Shown here one piece after another: positions 44,959 through 57,927 of a stretch of DNA of 64,000 nucleotides. The stretch lies in NCBI GenBank assembly GCA_030695415.1, contig JAUYQZ010000037.1:1-64000 (forward strand), written 5' to 3'. The stretch is from Hylemonella sp. Lineage in GTDB: Bacteria > Pseudomonadota > Gammaproteobacteria > Burkholderiales > Burkholderiaceae_C. The notes under the pieces were generated by a model. That model made no database searches. It saw only the letters and a program-made list of their open reading frames with translations, and was not told the DNA's origin. The position numbers and the translations under genes were made by a program. The stretch's first letter is position 1; each line of letters opens with the position of its first letter.

Positions 44959-45882
44959 TTACCAGGCCCGCGCCGGTTGAGAGAAACCCTTGGGTGCGAG
45001 CTTCTCGTTGTCGAAGGTCACGGTTTCCCAGGCGTCGACACGGCTCAGCAGTTCGCGCAGCAGCTTGTTGTTGAGCGCATGGCCGGAGCGAAAGGCGCTG
45101 TAGGCGGCCAGCAGCGGCTTGCCCAGGATGTAGAGGTCCCCCATGGCGTCGAGAATCTTGTGCTTGACGAACTCGTCGTCGTAGCGCAGACCGCCGGCAT
45201 TGAGCACCTTGTAGTCGTCCATCACGATGGCGTTGTCCAGCCCGCCGCCCAGGGCCAGGCCGTTGGCACGCATCATCTCCACATCCTTGGTGAATCCGAA
45301 GGTGCGCGCGCGCGCGATGTCGCGCGAGTAGTTGTGCACGCTCATGTCGAACTCTACGCGCTGGCCGGTGGAGTCCACCGCCGGGTGGTCGAAGTCGATC
45401 TCGAAGCTCAGCTTGTAGCCGTGGTAGGGATCGAGCCGCGCCCACTTCTGGCCGGCACCCACGCCCTCGCGCACCTCGATGGGCTTGGTGACGCGGATGA
45501 AACGGCGCGGCGCGTTCTGCAGCTCGATGCCGGCGCTCTGCAGCAGGAACACAAAGGAGGCGGCGGAACCGTCGAGGATGGGAACTTCTTCGGCGGTGAT
45601 GTCGACGTAGAGGTTGTCGATCCCCAGGCCGGCACAGGCGGACATCAGGTGCTCCACGGTGTGGACCTTGGCGTCGCCGTTGGACAGGGTGGAGGCCAGA
45701 CGCGTATCCGTGACGGCCATGGCCGACATCGGGATGTCCACCGGCTGGGGCAGGTCCACGCGCCGGAACACGATGCCGGTGTCGGCCTGCGCCGGTCGCA
45801 ACGTGATTTCCACGCGCTGGCCGCTGTGCAGGCCCACGCCCACGGCACGGGTCAGGGACTTGAGGGTACGTTGCTGCAGCAT
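44959..45882 (-). CDS. lpxC: UDP-3-O-acyl-N-acetylglucosamine deacetylase
   Basis: A 307-residue zinc enzyme of lipid A synthesis. The zinc and catalytic residues are in [19 protein letters not shown] and [10 protein letters not shown]. The start at 45882 ([14 protein letters not shown]) is chosen since it matches the family N-terminus; the frame is open further upstream into the neighbour gene end. lpxC usually follows ftsZ at the end of the dcw cluster; here a three-gene operon lies in between. Confidence 0.97.
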   Translation of the reverse strand: MLQQRTLKSLTRAVGVGLHSGQRVEITLRPAQADTGIVFRRVDLPQPVDIPMSAMAVTDTRLASTLSNGDAKVHTVEHLMSACAGLGIDNLYVDITAEEVPILDGSAASFVFLLQSAGIELQNAPRRFIRVTKPIEVREGVGAGQKWARLDPYHGYKLSFEIDFDHPAVDSTGQRVEFDMSVHNYSRDIARARTFGFTKDVEMMRANGLALGGGLDNAIVMDDYKVLNAGGLRYDDEFVKHKILDAMGDLYILGKPLLAAYSAFRSGHALNNKLLRELLSRVDAWETVTFDNEKLAPKGFSQPARAW

Positions 45883-45892
45883 GGGCCTGATT

Positions 45893-48211
45893 CTACTTTC
45901 CCATCCATGCCATGAAGGCTGGTGCGGGCATTGGCCGGCTGATGTGATAGCCCTGCACTTCATCGCAACCCAGGGCGCGCAGGCGCTCCAGGATGACGGC
46001 GTTTTCCACGCCCTCGGCCACCACGCTCAGGCCCAGGTTGTGGGCCAGGTCGATGGTGGAGCGCACGATGATGGCGTCGTCCGCGTCGGTCTCCATGCCC
46101 ATCACAAAGGACTTGTCGATCTTGAGCTCGTCCACGGGCAGGCGCTTGAGATAGGCCAGGGAGGAGTAGCCGGTGCCGAAGTCGTCGATCGACAATTTGA
46201 AGCCCTGCTCGGACAGGCGGTTGAGCATGGCCTCGGCGCGCTGCGGGTCGTCCATGATCGCGCTCTCGGTGATCTCCAGGCAGAAGGCCGAGGCCGGCAC
46301 GCCGTGCAGTTCCAGCAGGCGCCCCAGCCGGGCGCTGAGCTGGAGGTCCAGCAGATCGCGCGTGGACAGGTTGACCGACACCCTCAGGCCCGCGGCAGCG
46401 GGCGTGGCCAGCAGGCGTGCGGTCTCCTCGAACATCCAGAGCGTGAGCTGGCGGATGTAGCCGGTCTGCTCGGCAAAAGGAATGAACTGCATGGGCGGCA
46501 CCAGGCCACGCTGCGGGTGCTCCCAGCGCACCAGCGCCTCGGCCGCATGCGTTGCGCCGTCGGCCAGGGTCACCTTGGGCTGCAGGAAGAGGCGCAACTC
46601 GCCCTGGTCCACGGCACGGCGCAACTCGGTCAGCAGCGACAGGGTCTGTGTGCTGGCGGAATCGTAGGCCGGGTCATAACGCAAAGGCCCTTCGAGCTTG
46701 CGCTTGGCCACGTACATGGCGATCTCGGAGCGACTCAGCAGGGTGTCCACATCCTGCGCATCGGCGGGCCAGCAGGCGATGCCGATGCCCGCGCTCAGGT
46801 CCACGGCCTGCTCGGCCAGGGCCAGCGGCAGTTCCAGGCTGCGGGCCACCCGCGCCGCCAGTTCGGTGGCCTGCGCCGGGTTGCCCGGCTCCAGCAACAG
46901 CGCGAACTCATTGCCGCCCAGGCGCGCCACCATGCCCGACGTGTCGCCCAGCACATCGGCCAGCTTGCCGGCCACGGTCTTGAGCAGCTGGTCGCCGAAG
47001 GCGTAACCCAGCACGTCGTTGACGTTCTTGAAACGGTCCAGGTCCAGGGTGATGATGGCCAGCTCGCCCCCGGGCGCGCTGCTGCTGATGGCCTGCTGCA
47101 CCGATTCGCGGAAGTTTTCCCGGTTGGGCAGGCCGGTCAGCCGGTCCCAGTAGGCCAGGTGGCGGATCTCGGCCTGCTGCGCTGCGATGTCCACGCGCAT
47201 GCGGTCGAAGGATTGCGCCAGCTTGCCGATCTCGTCACGCCGCTCGACGTCTTCCAGCGGCACGCTGTAGTCCCCGCGCGAGAGCCGCTGCGTGGCCACC
47301 AGCAGGGAGCGCAGGGGCGTGGTCAGGCGCCGTGCCATCAGGCCGCTGCCCAAGGCGAACAGCAGCACGCCCCCCACGGTGATCACCGCCAGCAGGAGCT
47401 GCAGATACCGATAGGGCGCCACCACGTCGTCCATCGAGCGCAGCAGCAGCACGCGGGTCTCGCCGCCGACGGCGTCGAGCCGGATCTCGCGCACCAGCAG
47501 GGTCGAGCCGCTCACCTCCAGTTCGCGCACCTCGCCCTTCATGCCCTGCAGCATCTGCAGGGCCTGTGGCGGCAGCGTACTGACCGGCGCCGCCAGGCTG
47601 CCATCGGCCCGCCGCACTTGCAGCACCAGTTGCACCCCGAGCAGGCTCTGCATCTCCTCGGCCAGCGGGGCGCCCACGGGGAAACCCATCAGCACCCAGC
47701 CCACCACCAGCGGTGCGCGCATCGGCACCATGACCAGCTGGTAGGGTTGGCCCGCGACCACGACGATGCGCCCGCCCTGCGAGGGCTCGGCCAGGGACGG
47801 GCCCAAACGGCCCAGGATGGCCGACAGGTCGGCACCGGGCGTATCGGCGCTGACTGCGCGCACCTTGAGCCCGGTGTCCAGCAGTGCCGTCATGGCCGCG
47901 CCGATGCGCTGCCCGTGGTTTTCCAGCGCCGAGGCGATGGTGTCCAGGTCGTCCGAGCTGACCGCCGAGCGGAAGCCGTAATCCGCCGCCAGCAGGGCGG
48001 CGCTCTGACGCAACTTCTCGGCGTTCTGGTCGAGCAGGCGCAACCAGACTTTCTCACCGGTGTCGAATTCGCGCGCGATCTGCATACGGGCGTTGCGGGC
48101 GATGCTGTCGCGCACCACGAAGAAGCCGGCCAGCTGCACGAAGAGCAGCAGCAAAAGAGACAGGCCGACCAGCCGCGTGATCAGGCTGCGCCGGTCGAAG
48201 GTGAAGCTCAT
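45893..48211 (-). CDS. membrane GGDEF-EAL protein, probable c-di-GMP phosphodiesterase
   Basis: 772 residues: a membrane helix (11-32), a periplasmic cache-like sensor domain, a second helix (about 285-307), HAMP, GGDEF and EAL. The GGDEF motif is degenerate ([11 protein letters not shown]), while the EAL active site is complete: [37 protein letters not shown] and KIDKSFV. It therefore probably hydrolyses c-di-GMP, with GGDEF as a regulatory GTP site. The start overlaps the cupredoxin stop as ATGA. The cupredoxin and the lipoprotein upstream may feed its periplasmic sensor. Confidence 0.9.
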   Translation of the reverse strand: MSFTFDRRSLITRLVGLSLLLLLFVQLAGFFVVRDSIARNARMQIAREFDTGEKVWLRLLDQNAEKLRQSAALLAADYGFRSAVSSDDLDTIASALENHGQRIGAAMTALLDTGLKVRAVSADTPGADLSAILGRLGPSLAEPSQGGRIVVVAGQPYQLVMVPMRAPLVVGWVLMGFPVGAPLAEEMQSLLGVQLVLQVRRADGSLAAPVSTLPPQALQMLQGMKGEVRELEVSGSTLLVREIRLDAVGGETRVLLLRSMDDVVAPYRYLQLLLAVITVGGVLLFALGSGLMARRLTTPLRSLLVATQRLSRGDYSVPLEDVERRDEIGKLAQSFDRMRVDIAAQQAEIRHLAYWDRLTGLPNRENFRESVQQAISSSAPGGELAIITLDLDRFKNVNDVLGYAFGDQLLKTVAGKLADVLGDTSGMVARLGGNEFALLLEPGNPAQATELAARVARSLELPLALAEQAVDLSAGIGIACWPADAQDVDTLLSRSEIAMYVAKRKLEGPLRYDPAYDSASTQTLSLLTELRRAVDQGELRLFLQPKVTLADGATHAAEALVRWEHPQRGLVPPMQFIPFAEQTGYIRQLTLWMFEETARLLATPAAAGLRVSVNLSTRDLLDLQLSARLGRLLELHGVPASAFCLEITESAIMDDPQRAEAMLNRLSEQGFKLSIDDFGTGYSSLAYLKRLPVDELKIDKSFVMGMETDADDAIIVRSTIDLAHNLGLSVVAEGVENAVILERLRALGCDEVQGYHISRPMPAPAFMAWMGK

Positions 48212-48819
48212 GGCCGCACACCTGTCATGCGGACTGTCACGGCGAGCTGGCCTTCGGACGGCACGGTCACGGCCTGGTCCAGCGCGGCCGCCCCCACGGG
48301 CAGGCCGGGATGCCAGCTACGCAGGCGGTAGGTTCCGGGCGGCAGCTTGTCGAGCACGAGCTGGCCCTGCTCGGCCGTGCGGCCGAAATACGGCGTGTCG
48401 ACGATCACGACCCAGCCCACCATGTGGTCATGGATGTTGCAGCCCAGCACGGCGATGCCGGGCTGGTCGAACAGCACTGGCTGGCTCGGGGTGCCGATGT
48501 ACAGCTTGAGCTCGAACTTCTTGACCGGCGAGAAGGAATAGACGTGGTGTCGCACCGTGTCCCGGTTGGGGAAATCGACCGCGGTCCCGGTCGTGACCAC
48601 CAGAACCGGCGGCACGAACTGCTTGCCGGCCTGCCCCATTTCCGCCTTGTCCAGCGGGCGTGCCAGACGACGAGCCTGCGCCGACTCCAGAAACACCACG
48701 GCCCCGGGAAGAGGCCGGGCGGCATCATCGCGCACGTCCACCAACAGGGTGCCGGCATGGGCAGGGCTGGCCAGTAGCCAGGCCAGCGAAAACAGGAAGG
48801 GGGACAGGCGCAGCGTCAT
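48208..48819 (-). CDS. cupredoxin-like periplasmic protein (methylamine utilization type)
   Basis: A 203-residue protein with a signal peptide (LSPFLFSLAWLLASPAHAG). A plastocyanin-like domain has the type I copper ligands in TVRHHVYSFS and CNIHDHMVGW (Cys, His, Met spacing), followed by a small beta domain (GQLVLDKLPPGTYRLRSWHPG) like a carboxypeptidase-regulatory fold. It starts five bases after the DUF4394 stop and overlaps the GGDEF-EAL gene. Possibly a copper- or redox-responsive partner of the c-di-GMP enzyme; that is inference. A true role in methylamine oxidation is unlikely without mau genes. Confidence 0.85.
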   Translation of the reverse strand: MTLRLSPFLFSLAWLLASPAHAGTLLVDVRDDAARPLPGAVVFLESAQARRLARPLDKAEMGQAGKQFVPPVLVVTTGTAVDFPNRDTVRHHVYSFSPVKKFELKLYIGTPSQPVLFDQPGIAVLGCNIHDHMVGWVVIVDTPYFGRTAEQGQLVLDKLPPGTYRLRSWHPGLPVGAAALDQAVTVPSEGQLAVTVRMTGVRP

Positions 48820-48823
48820 GCCG

Positions 48824-49705
48824 TCAGGGCGCAATGGCCAGCCCCGCCAGGGGATCGCCCGGGCCGATCAGACCGATCTCGGTGGCGCGCCCACTCGCCA
48901 GGTCCAGCCGGTACAGACGGGTCTGCGTCTGGCCGACGGGGCGGGCCGCCAGCAGGGCCGTGTTGGCGATGTCCGAAATATCGAAGTGCGCCTCGGCCAG
49001 CGGGCCGGTGCCCAGCAGACCCACGGTGCGCAACTGGCCCGTGTTGGGCGAGACCACCGGCTCGGCGCCTTCGGCCGAGCCCTGAAGGAGCAGCGCACCC
49101 AGCGCGCGGTCGATGGCGTAGTTGGTGGTGATCTTCTCGTTCTTCTGGTTGTAGCTATAGGCCACGCCCGCGATCTCGGGCGTGCGACCCGCATGGCGGT
49201 CGCCGGCGACGTAACGCAAGGCGCCGTCGAGCTGCACACCGGGCTGGGTGGCATCACCGTCCACCACAGCATTCGTTTCGGGGTGCAGGCGCAGGTTCTG
49301 CGCGCTGCTGCTGACCACGCGGATGCGGTCGACCGTGGGATTGAAATCGAAGCCGCTCACGTCTCCCTGCACGGGCCAGGGCTGGGGCCGCGCTGCTGCC
49401 ACCGGTATCAGACGGGCCTGCGCCGTGTCGACGGTGTACAGCCGGCCGCTGTCAGCCACGGCGAAAAGCACACCACGTGACACGCGGTAATCGATGCCGC
49501 GCAAGCTGTCCCCCGGGGCCAGGCCGCTGAGCGCGCGACGCTCGAGCAACTGCTGCGGCCGATCTGCCCTGAAGCGGATCAGTTCGTGCTGACGCGTCAC
49601 GGCAACCACCGTGTCCTGGGGCAAGGTGGCCGTGGGCAGGGCACAGGCCGCGAGCAGCAGGACCAGGCCCGAAGCCAGTGTGAAGAGGGTTCGTTGCGTT
49701 GTCAT
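48824..49705 (-). CDS. DUF4394 lipoprotein
   Basis: A 293-residue protein with a lipoprotein signal (LASGLVLLLAACALP, lipobox LAAC) and a DUF4394 domain (DVSGFDFNPTVDRIRVVSS, SAQNLRLHPETNAVVDGD). Such domains look like beta-propellers. The start at 49705 is chosen because the lipobox is then at the normal distance. It is first in an operon with the cupredoxin and GGDEF-EAL genes. Function unknown; membrane anchoring at the outer or inner face of the periplasm is expected. Confidence 0.85.
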   Translation of the reverse strand: MTTQRTLFTLASGLVLLLAACALPTATLPQDTVVAVTRQHELIRFRADRPQQLLERRALSGLAPGDSLRGIDYRVSRGVLFAVADSGRLYTVDTAQARLIPVAAARPQPWPVQGDVSGFDFNPTVDRIRVVSSSAQNLRLHPETNAVVDGDATQPGVQLDGALRYVAGDRHAGRTPEIAGVAYSYNQKNEKITTNYAIDRALGALLLQGSAEGAEPVVSPNTGQLRTVGLLGTGPLAEAHFDISDIANTALLAARPVGQTQTRLYRLDLASGRATEIGLIGPGDPLAGLAIAP

Positions 49706-49794
49706 GTGGTGCACTCCAGGAGACCGGTGGCGCCGCCGCCCGGCGCTGCGCCTGGGCATCGGACAGCGCAAGCCGGCCCATCCTAGACCAAGTG

Positions 49795-49820
49795 GCGCCC
49801 CGCTGCGGACCGCGGGGCGC
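49795..49820 (-). terminator. hairpin just after ftsZ
   Basis: GCGCCCCGC (49795-49803) and GCGGGGCGC (49812-49820) form a perfect 9-base stem twelve bases beyond the ftsZ stop. No T-run follows. It would separate ftsZ from the DUF4394 operon. Confidence 0.6.
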
Positions 49821-49832
49821 ATGTCACCTCAC

Positions 49833-51089
<1,257 letters not shown>

Positions 51090-51137
51090 GGTGTTTCTCC
51101 TTAGTTGCCTTGCCTTGATGTCTCGATGTGATGTCTT

Positions 51138-51151
51138 GCTGAACGTTCAGC
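51138..51151. other. 14-base perfect palindrome between ftsA and ftsZ
   Basis: GCTGAACGTTCAGC. Next to it, GGCGGT (51154-51159) and ACCGCC (51167-51172) form a second dyad. Both lie in the ftsZ leader and may be an operator or an RNA structure tuning ftsZ expression. They do not match LexA (CTGT-N8-ACAG). Confidence 0.4.
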
Positions 51152-51227
51152 CAGGCGGTCCCGTGCACCGCCGCTGTTGATGCGGACTGCCTCGCGCAAG
51201 CCAGAGTCTGTGTTTCATGATGTGAGC

Positions 51228-52457
51228 CTAAAAATTCCCGATGAACCAGTCCTTGACGCGTCCCATGGCGTTCTTCATGGAACCATGTTTCTGCGACACC
51301 TTGTAGCCCCGCAGGCGCGCCATGCGGGCCTCCTCGAGCAGGCCCATGACGGTGGCCGCACGCGGCTGGCCCACCATGTCGGACAAGGCGCCGCTGTACT
51401 TCGGGACACCGCGGCGCACCGGTTTGAGGAAGATGTCTTCCCCCAGCTCCACCATGCCGGGCATGATGGAACTGCCGCCGGTCAGCACGATGCCCGAGGA
51501 GAGCACCTCCTCGCAGCCCGAGTCGCGCAGCACCTGCTGCACCAGCGAGAAGATCTCCTCGATGCGCGGCTCGATCACGCCGGCCAGCGCCTGGCGGCTG
51601 AGCATGCGCGGCCCGCGGTCGCCCAGGCCCGGCACCTCGACCTGGATGTCCGGGTCGGCCAGCAGCTGCTTGGCATAGCCGCTCTCGACCTTGATGTCCT
51701 CGGCGTCCTTGGTCGGCGTGCGCAAGGCCATGGCGATGTCACTGGTGATCAGGTCGCCGGCAATCGGTATCACCGAGGTGTAGCGGATGGCGCCACCCGT
51801 GAACACGGCCACGTCGGTGGTGCCGGCGCCGATGTCCACGCAGGCCACGCCCAGTTCGCGCTCATCCTCGGTCAGCACGGAGAGGCTGGAGGCCAGCGGG
51901 TTGAGCATGAGCTGCTCCACCTCCAGGCCGCAACGGCGCACGCACTTGATGATGTTTTCGGCCGCGCTTTGTGCGCCGGTCACGATGTGGACCCGGGCTT
52001 CCAGGCGGATGCCGCTCATGCCGATGGGTTCGCGCACATCCTGGCCATCGATGATGAATTCCTGCGGCTCGACCAGCAGCAGGCGCTGGTCGGAAGAGAT
52101 GTTGATGGCCTTGGCCGTTTCCACCACCCGGGCGACGTCAGCGGCGTTGACCTCGCGGTCCTTCACGGCGACCATGCCGCTCGAGTTGATGCCGCGGATG
52201 TGGCTGCCCGTGATACCGGTGTAAACCCGGGTGATCTTGCAGTCAGCCATCAGCTCGGCCTCTTTCAGCGCCTGCTGGATGCTGTGCACGGTGGCGTCGA
52301 TGTTCACCACCACGCCGCGTTTCAAGCCGTTGCTGGGCGCCACGCCCAGACCAGCCAGCTTGAGCTCCCCGCCCGGCAACACCTCGGCCACCACCACCAT
52401 CACCTTGGCGGTGCCGATGTCGAGGCCGACGACCAGATCCTTGTACTCTTTTGCCAT
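51228..52457 (-). CDS. ftsA: cell division protein FtsA
   Basis: A 409-residue actin-like ATPase that anchors FtsZ to the membrane. Visible are the phosphate 1 motif VVGLDIGTAKVMVVVAE, the second phosphate region DIGAGTTDVAVFTGG, TGGSSIMPGM and the C-terminal amphipathic helix (MGRVKDWFIGNF). It is 20 bases after ftsQ and before ftsZ, the standard order. Confidence 0.97.
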   Translation of the reverse strand: MAKEYKDLVVGLDIGTAKVMVVVAEVLPGGELKLAGLGVAPSNGLKRGVVVNIDATVHSIQQALKEAELMADCKITRVYTGITGSHIRGINSSGMVAVKDREVNAADVARVVETAKAINISSDQRLLLVEPQEFIIDGQDVREPIGMSGIRLEARVHIVTGAQSAAENIIKCVRRCGLEVEQLMLNPLASSLSVLTEDERELGVACVDIGAGTTDVAVFTGGAIRYTSVIPIAGDLITSDIAMALRTPTKDAEDIKVESGYAKQLLADPDIQVEVPGLGDRGPRMLSRQALAGVIEPRIEEIFSLVQQVLRDSGCEEVLSSGIVLTGGSSIMPGMVELGEDIFLKPVRRGVPKYSGALSDMVGQPRAATVMGLLEEARMARLRGYKVSQKHGSMKNAMGRVKDWFIGNF

Positions 52458-52477
52458 GTCGATGGTCCTGCTTGTTC

Positions 52478-53269
52478 CTAGTTTTTTCTGGCCGGGCCTT
52501 GCGCCGTCACGGTGCTCACGCCGCGCAGGCGCAGTGCATAGCCCTGCGCATAGCGCAGGTCGGCGCCTTCCAGCGCGTCGAGCTTGCGCCCGTGGTGTGC
52601 CGCGACCTGCGCCACGGTGCCAAGAAACTGCCGCGCGCGTGCCGTGACTTCCGGCACGCCACCGCTGCCCAGTTCAAGACGGGCCCCGCTGGCCAGATGC
52701 AACTGCCAGTTGCCGCGTCCGCTGAGCGCCAGCTGCCCCAGGGGCAAGTCCAGCGCCTCGAACAGGGGCAAGAGGGCCCGGTACATGACCAAGACCTGGG
52801 CCGACTGCTCCACCGGGCCGTCCAGGCGCGGCATTTCGTCCTGCTCGATCTCGCCGAGATTGGCCTCGAAGACTTCGCCGTGGCTGTTGACCAGCGTGGA
52901 CTCGCCCTCCTCGCCCCAGTACGCCACCGCCTGATGCTCCTGCAGGATCACGCGCAGCCGATTGGGGAACTCACGCTGCACCACGGCGCGCCGCACCCAG
53001 GGCACGGATTCGAAGGCCAGGCGCACGGCGTTCAGGTCCACCGTGAGAAACGTTCCCTTGAGCTGCGAGCCCACGTGCGCGCGCAGCGTCAGCGCGCTGG
53101 TGTGGCTGATATCGCCCAGCACCGTGAGGCCGCGAATCGCGAACACAGGGTGCTGCATCAGCCAGCGCCCGCCCGTGCCCAGCGCCAGCAGCATGAAGCC
53201 CAGCAGCAGCAGATTGGCTGTCAGGTTCATGAGCTTGACGTCGAGGGGGACGGACAGGCCGGGGTTCAT
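52478..53269 (-). CDS. ftsQ: cell division protein FtsQ
   Basis: A 263-residue bitopic protein: cytoplasmic start, one membrane helix ([20 protein letters not shown]), a POTRA domain ([19 protein letters not shown]) and a beta domain. It recruits FtsB and FtsL to the divisome. The start at 53269 makes an ATGA overlap with ddl; the frame is open further upstream inside ddl but lacks family sequence. Confidence 0.94.
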   Translation of the reverse strand: MNPGLSVPLDVKLMNLTANLLLLGFMLLALGTGGRWLMQHPVFAIRGLTVLGDISHTSALTLRAHVGSQLKGTFLTVDLNAVRLAFESVPWVRRAVVQREFPNRLRVILQEHQAVAYWGEEGESTLVNSHGEVFEANLGEIEQDEMPRLDGPVEQSAQVLVMYRALLPLFEALDLPLGQLALSGRGNWQLHLASGARLELGSGGVPEVTARARQFLGTVAQVAAHHGRKLDALEGADLRYAQGYALRLRGVSTVTAQGPARKN

Positions 53270-54218
53270 GCGTGCACGCCTCCGTGCTCGAGTGCGGCCG
53301 ACTCCAGCAGCCGCACACAAAGATCTTCGTAGCTGATCCCTGCGGCCTTGGCCGACATGGGTACCAGCGAATGCCCGGTCATGCCCGGTGAAGTGTTGAT
53401 CTCCAGCAGCCAGGGCTTGCGCGTGCGCGCGTCGATCATCACGTCGGCGCGGGCCCAGCCGCGGCACCCCAGCACCTGGTAGGCGCGCAGCACGATCTGC
53501 TGGATCTGCTCTTCCTCGCCCGTTGGCAGGCCGCAGGGCACGAGGTATTTCGTGTCGTCGGTGAAGTACTTGTTCTGGTAGTCGTAGTTGCCGTCAGGTG
53601 CCACGATACGGATCACCGGCAGCGCGCGCGCCTGCGCCCCGCTGCCCAGCACCGGCACGGTGACCTCCTCGCCGCTGATGAACTGCTCGCACAGCACCTG
53701 CTCATCGACCTGCGCCGCCCGGGCGTAGGCGGCATCGCACTCGTCGGCCGTCAACACCTTGGTCAGACCGATGGACGAGCCCTCGCGTGCGGGCTTGATG
53801 ATCATGGGCCCGCCGAGAGCCGAGAAGGCGGCCCGCGCGGCCTCGGCGCTGGCCACCTTGCGCCACGGCGGCGTGGGCAGCCCCTCGGCCAACCAGATGC
53901 GTTTGGTCATGACCTTGTCGATGGCGATGGCAGACGCCAACACGCCCGAGCCGGTGTAGGGGATGCCCAGCAGCTCCAGCGCGCCCTGCACCGTACCGTC
54001 CTCGCCGAAGCGGCCATGCAGCGCGATGAAGCAGCACGAAAAACCTTCGCGCTTGAGCTCCGACAGATCGCGCTGTGCCGGATCGAAGGCGTGGGCATCC
54101 ACCCCGCGCGATTGCAGTGCCTTGAGCACCCCGCCCCCCGACATCAGCGAGATGTCGCGCTCGGCGGAAGACCCGCCCATCAGGACCGCCACTTTTCCGA
54201 GATTCACAGCTTCCTTGC

Positions 54219-54222
<4 letters not shown>
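53266..54222 (-). CDS. ddlB: D-alanine--D-alanine ligase
   Basis: A 318-residue ATP-grasp ligase that makes D-Ala-D-Ala. It contains [52 protein letters not shown] and [17 protein letters not shown]. It starts with GTG at 54222, overlapping murC as GTGA. The location between murC and ftsQ identifies the B type. Confidence 0.96.
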
Positions 54223-55618
<1,396 letters not shown>

Positions 55619-55622
<4 letters not shown>

Positions 55623-56680
55623 CGTACGAGTTCCTCGCAGGCGGCGACCACCTGTGCGGTGGCCCCGGTCTTGGCCTGGCTCTGCGCCTGCTCGGCCCAG
55701 CGCAGCAGCGTGCTGCGGTCGAGCTTCTGCAAGAGCTCGGCCAGTCCTTCAGTCGTCATCTCTTTCTGGGGCAGCAGCAGCCCCGCGCCCTGGTCCACCA
55801 GGAAACGCGCATTGCTGGTCTGGTGGTCGTCCACCGCCGCCGGGAAGGGCACAAACACCGCGGCAGCGCCGACAGCGGCAATCTCGGTCACGGTGCTGGC
55901 CCCGGCGCGGCAGAGCACCAGATCGGCGTAGGCAAACGCCTGTGCCGCGTCCTCGATGAAGGGCGTCAGCTCGGCCGACACGCCGGCCGCTGCATAGTTG
56001 CTGCGCAGCGCATCGATCTGCGACGCGCCGCTTTGGTGGATGACCTGCGGTCGCTGCTCGGGCGGAATCAAGGCGAGCGCTCGCGGCACCACGTCGTTCA
56101 ATGCCTTCGCGCCCAGGCTGCCGCCGACCACGAGCAGGCGCAGCGGCCCGCTGCGGCCGGCAAAGCGTTCGGCAGGGGGAGGCTGCTGCAGGAAGGCGGC
56201 ACGCAGGGGGTTGCCGATCCACTGGCCCTTGCCCATCACCTTCGGGAAGGCGGTCAGGACGCGGTCGGCCACACCCGCCAGCACCTTGTTGGCCAGACCG
56301 GCGACCGAGTTCTGCTCGTGCAAGACCAGGGGCTTGCCCAGCAGCACGCCCATCATGCCGGCGGGGAAGGTGATGTAGCCGCCCAGGCCAATGAGTACAT
56401 CGGGTTGCACGCGGCGTACCACCTGGATGCTCTGCCAGAAAGCCTTGAGCAGGCGCAGCGGCAGCAAGGCCAGTGTGAGCGGCCCCTTGCCGCGTACGCC
56501 GCCAAAGTCGATGGACTCGAAGGTGAAGCCGCGCGGCGGCACCAGACGGCCTTCCATGCCGGCCTGGTTGCCCAGCCAGTGCACACGCCAGCCCTTTTCG
56601 CGCAGGGCTTCGGCCACGGCCAGGCCCGGGAAGATGTGCCCGCCCGTGCCCCCCGCCATCACGAGTGCGCACTTGCTCAT
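55619..56680 (-). CDS. murG: lipid II synthase MurG
   Basis: A 353-residue membrane-associated GT-B glycosyltransferase that adds GlcNAc to lipid I. It has the G loop [42 protein letters not shown] and the donor site [14 protein letters not shown]. The start at 56680 overlaps the ftsW stop as ATGA. Confidence 0.97.
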
Positions 56681-57927
56681 GAGCGCCCTCCATGCATCAG
56701 TTGCCGGTTTTCGTAATCGATTCTCAACACGATGGCCACAGCCACCATGTTCATCAGGATGGCCGATCCCCCATAACTCATGAAGGGCAGGGTCAGCCCC
56801 TTGGTCGGCAGGGCACCCAGGTTCACGCCCATATTGATGAAGGCCTGGAAGCCGATCCACACGCCCACCCCCTGCGCCACCAGACCGGCGAAGACGCGGT
56901 CCAGGGCGATGGCCTGGCGGCCGATGTGCATGACGCGCCGGGTCAGCCAGAAGAACAGGGTGATGATGGTCAGCACGCCCAGCAGGCCGAACTCCTCGCC
57001 AATCACGGCGAGCAGGAAGTCGGTGTGCGCCTCGGGCAGCCAGTGCAGCTTCTCGACGCTGCCGCCCAGGCCCACGCCAAAGATCTGGCCGCGCCCGAAG
57101 GCGATCAGCGAGTGCGAGAGCTGGTAGCCCTTGCCCAGGGTGTGACGCTCGTCCCAGGGGTCGAGGTAGGCAAAGATGCGTTCGCGCCGCCACTCGCTCA
57201 GTGCGATCATCAGCACGAAGGCCACCAGCAGGATGGCGGCGATCAGGAAGAACATGCGGGCGTTCACCCCGCCCAGGAACAGGATGCCCATGGCGATCAC
57301 GGCAATCACCAAGAAGGCGCCCATGTCAGGCTCAGCCAGCAGCAGCAGGCCGATCAACGCCACGGCTGCGCCCATGGGTGCCACCGCGCGGAAGAAATGC
57401 TCCTTCACGTCCATCTTGCGCACCATGTAGTCGGCGGCGTAGAGCAGCACGGCCAGTTTGGCCAGCTCCGAAGGCTGGAAGTTGGTGATGCCCAGGGCGA
57501 TCCAGCGACGCGCGCCGTTCACACCCTTGCCGATCCCGGGGATCAGCACGGCCACCAGCAGGACCAGCGCGACCAGCAATAGCCAGGGCGCCAGCTTCTC
57601 CCACTTGGCCATGGGAATCTGGAAGGCAATCAGCGCCGCCACAAAAGCCACCACCAGCGACAGCAGATGGCGCATCAGGAAGTGCGTGTGGGCATAGCGC
57701 CCGAACTTGGGGTTGTCCGGCAAGGCGATGGAGGCCGAGTACACCATCACCAGGCCCCAGGCCAGCAGGGCGACCACCACCCACACCAGGGCGTGATCGA
57801 AGTCGGACAGGCGCACCGGGTGGTTGCCGCTGCGGCTGTAGCCCTGCGGCCCCAGGCGCACGGGCAGCACATCGGCCGCCGGCCCACCGCCGAACCAGCC
57901 CCTGACCCGCTGCGCAAGAGCGGTCAT
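56677..57927 (-). CDS. ftsW: division peptidoglycan polymerase FtsW
   Basis: A 416-residue SEDS protein with about ten membrane helices. It works with FtsI in septal murein synthesis. Typical are [70 protein letters not shown] and [14 protein letters not shown]. The cytoplasmic N-terminus of about 45 residues is Gly/Pro-rich. Overlaps with murD and murG imply a single transcript. Confidence 0.96.
   Translation of the reverse strand: MTALAQRVRGWFGGGPAADVLPVRLGPQGYSRSGNHPVRLSDFDHALVWVVVALLAWGLVMVYSASIALPDNPKFGRYAHTHFLMRHLLSLVVAFVAALIAFQIPMAKWEKLAPWLLLVALVLLVAVLIPGIGKGVNGARRWIALGITNFQPSELAKLAVLLYAADYMVRKMDVKEHFFRAVAPMGAAVALIGLLLLAEPDMGAFLVIAVIAMGILFLGGVNARMFFLIAAILLVAFVLMIALSEWRRERIFAYLDPWDERHTLGKGYQLSHSLIAFGRGQIFGVGLGGSVEKLHWLPEAHTDFLLAVIGEEFGLLGVLTIITLFFWLTRRVMHIGRQAIALDRVFAGLVAQGVGVWIGFQAFINMGVNLGALPTKGLTLPFMSYGGSAILMNMVAVAIVLRIDYENRQLMHGGRS

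Noticed and set aside
45614-48331. A 905-residue open frame opposite lpxC and the GGDEF-EAL gene
   Set aside because: The opposite strand carries complete catalytic motifs; this frame has only His/Gln/Gly-rich shadow sequence.
51138-51151. LexA (SOS) box in the ftsZ leader
   Set aside because: The palindrome lacks the CTGT-N8-ACAG pattern.
57000-57193. Extension of MurG upstream into ftsW
   Set aside because: The family start [15 protein letters not shown] at 56680 overlaps the ftsW stop as ATGA, and the upstream part is a shadow of ftsW.
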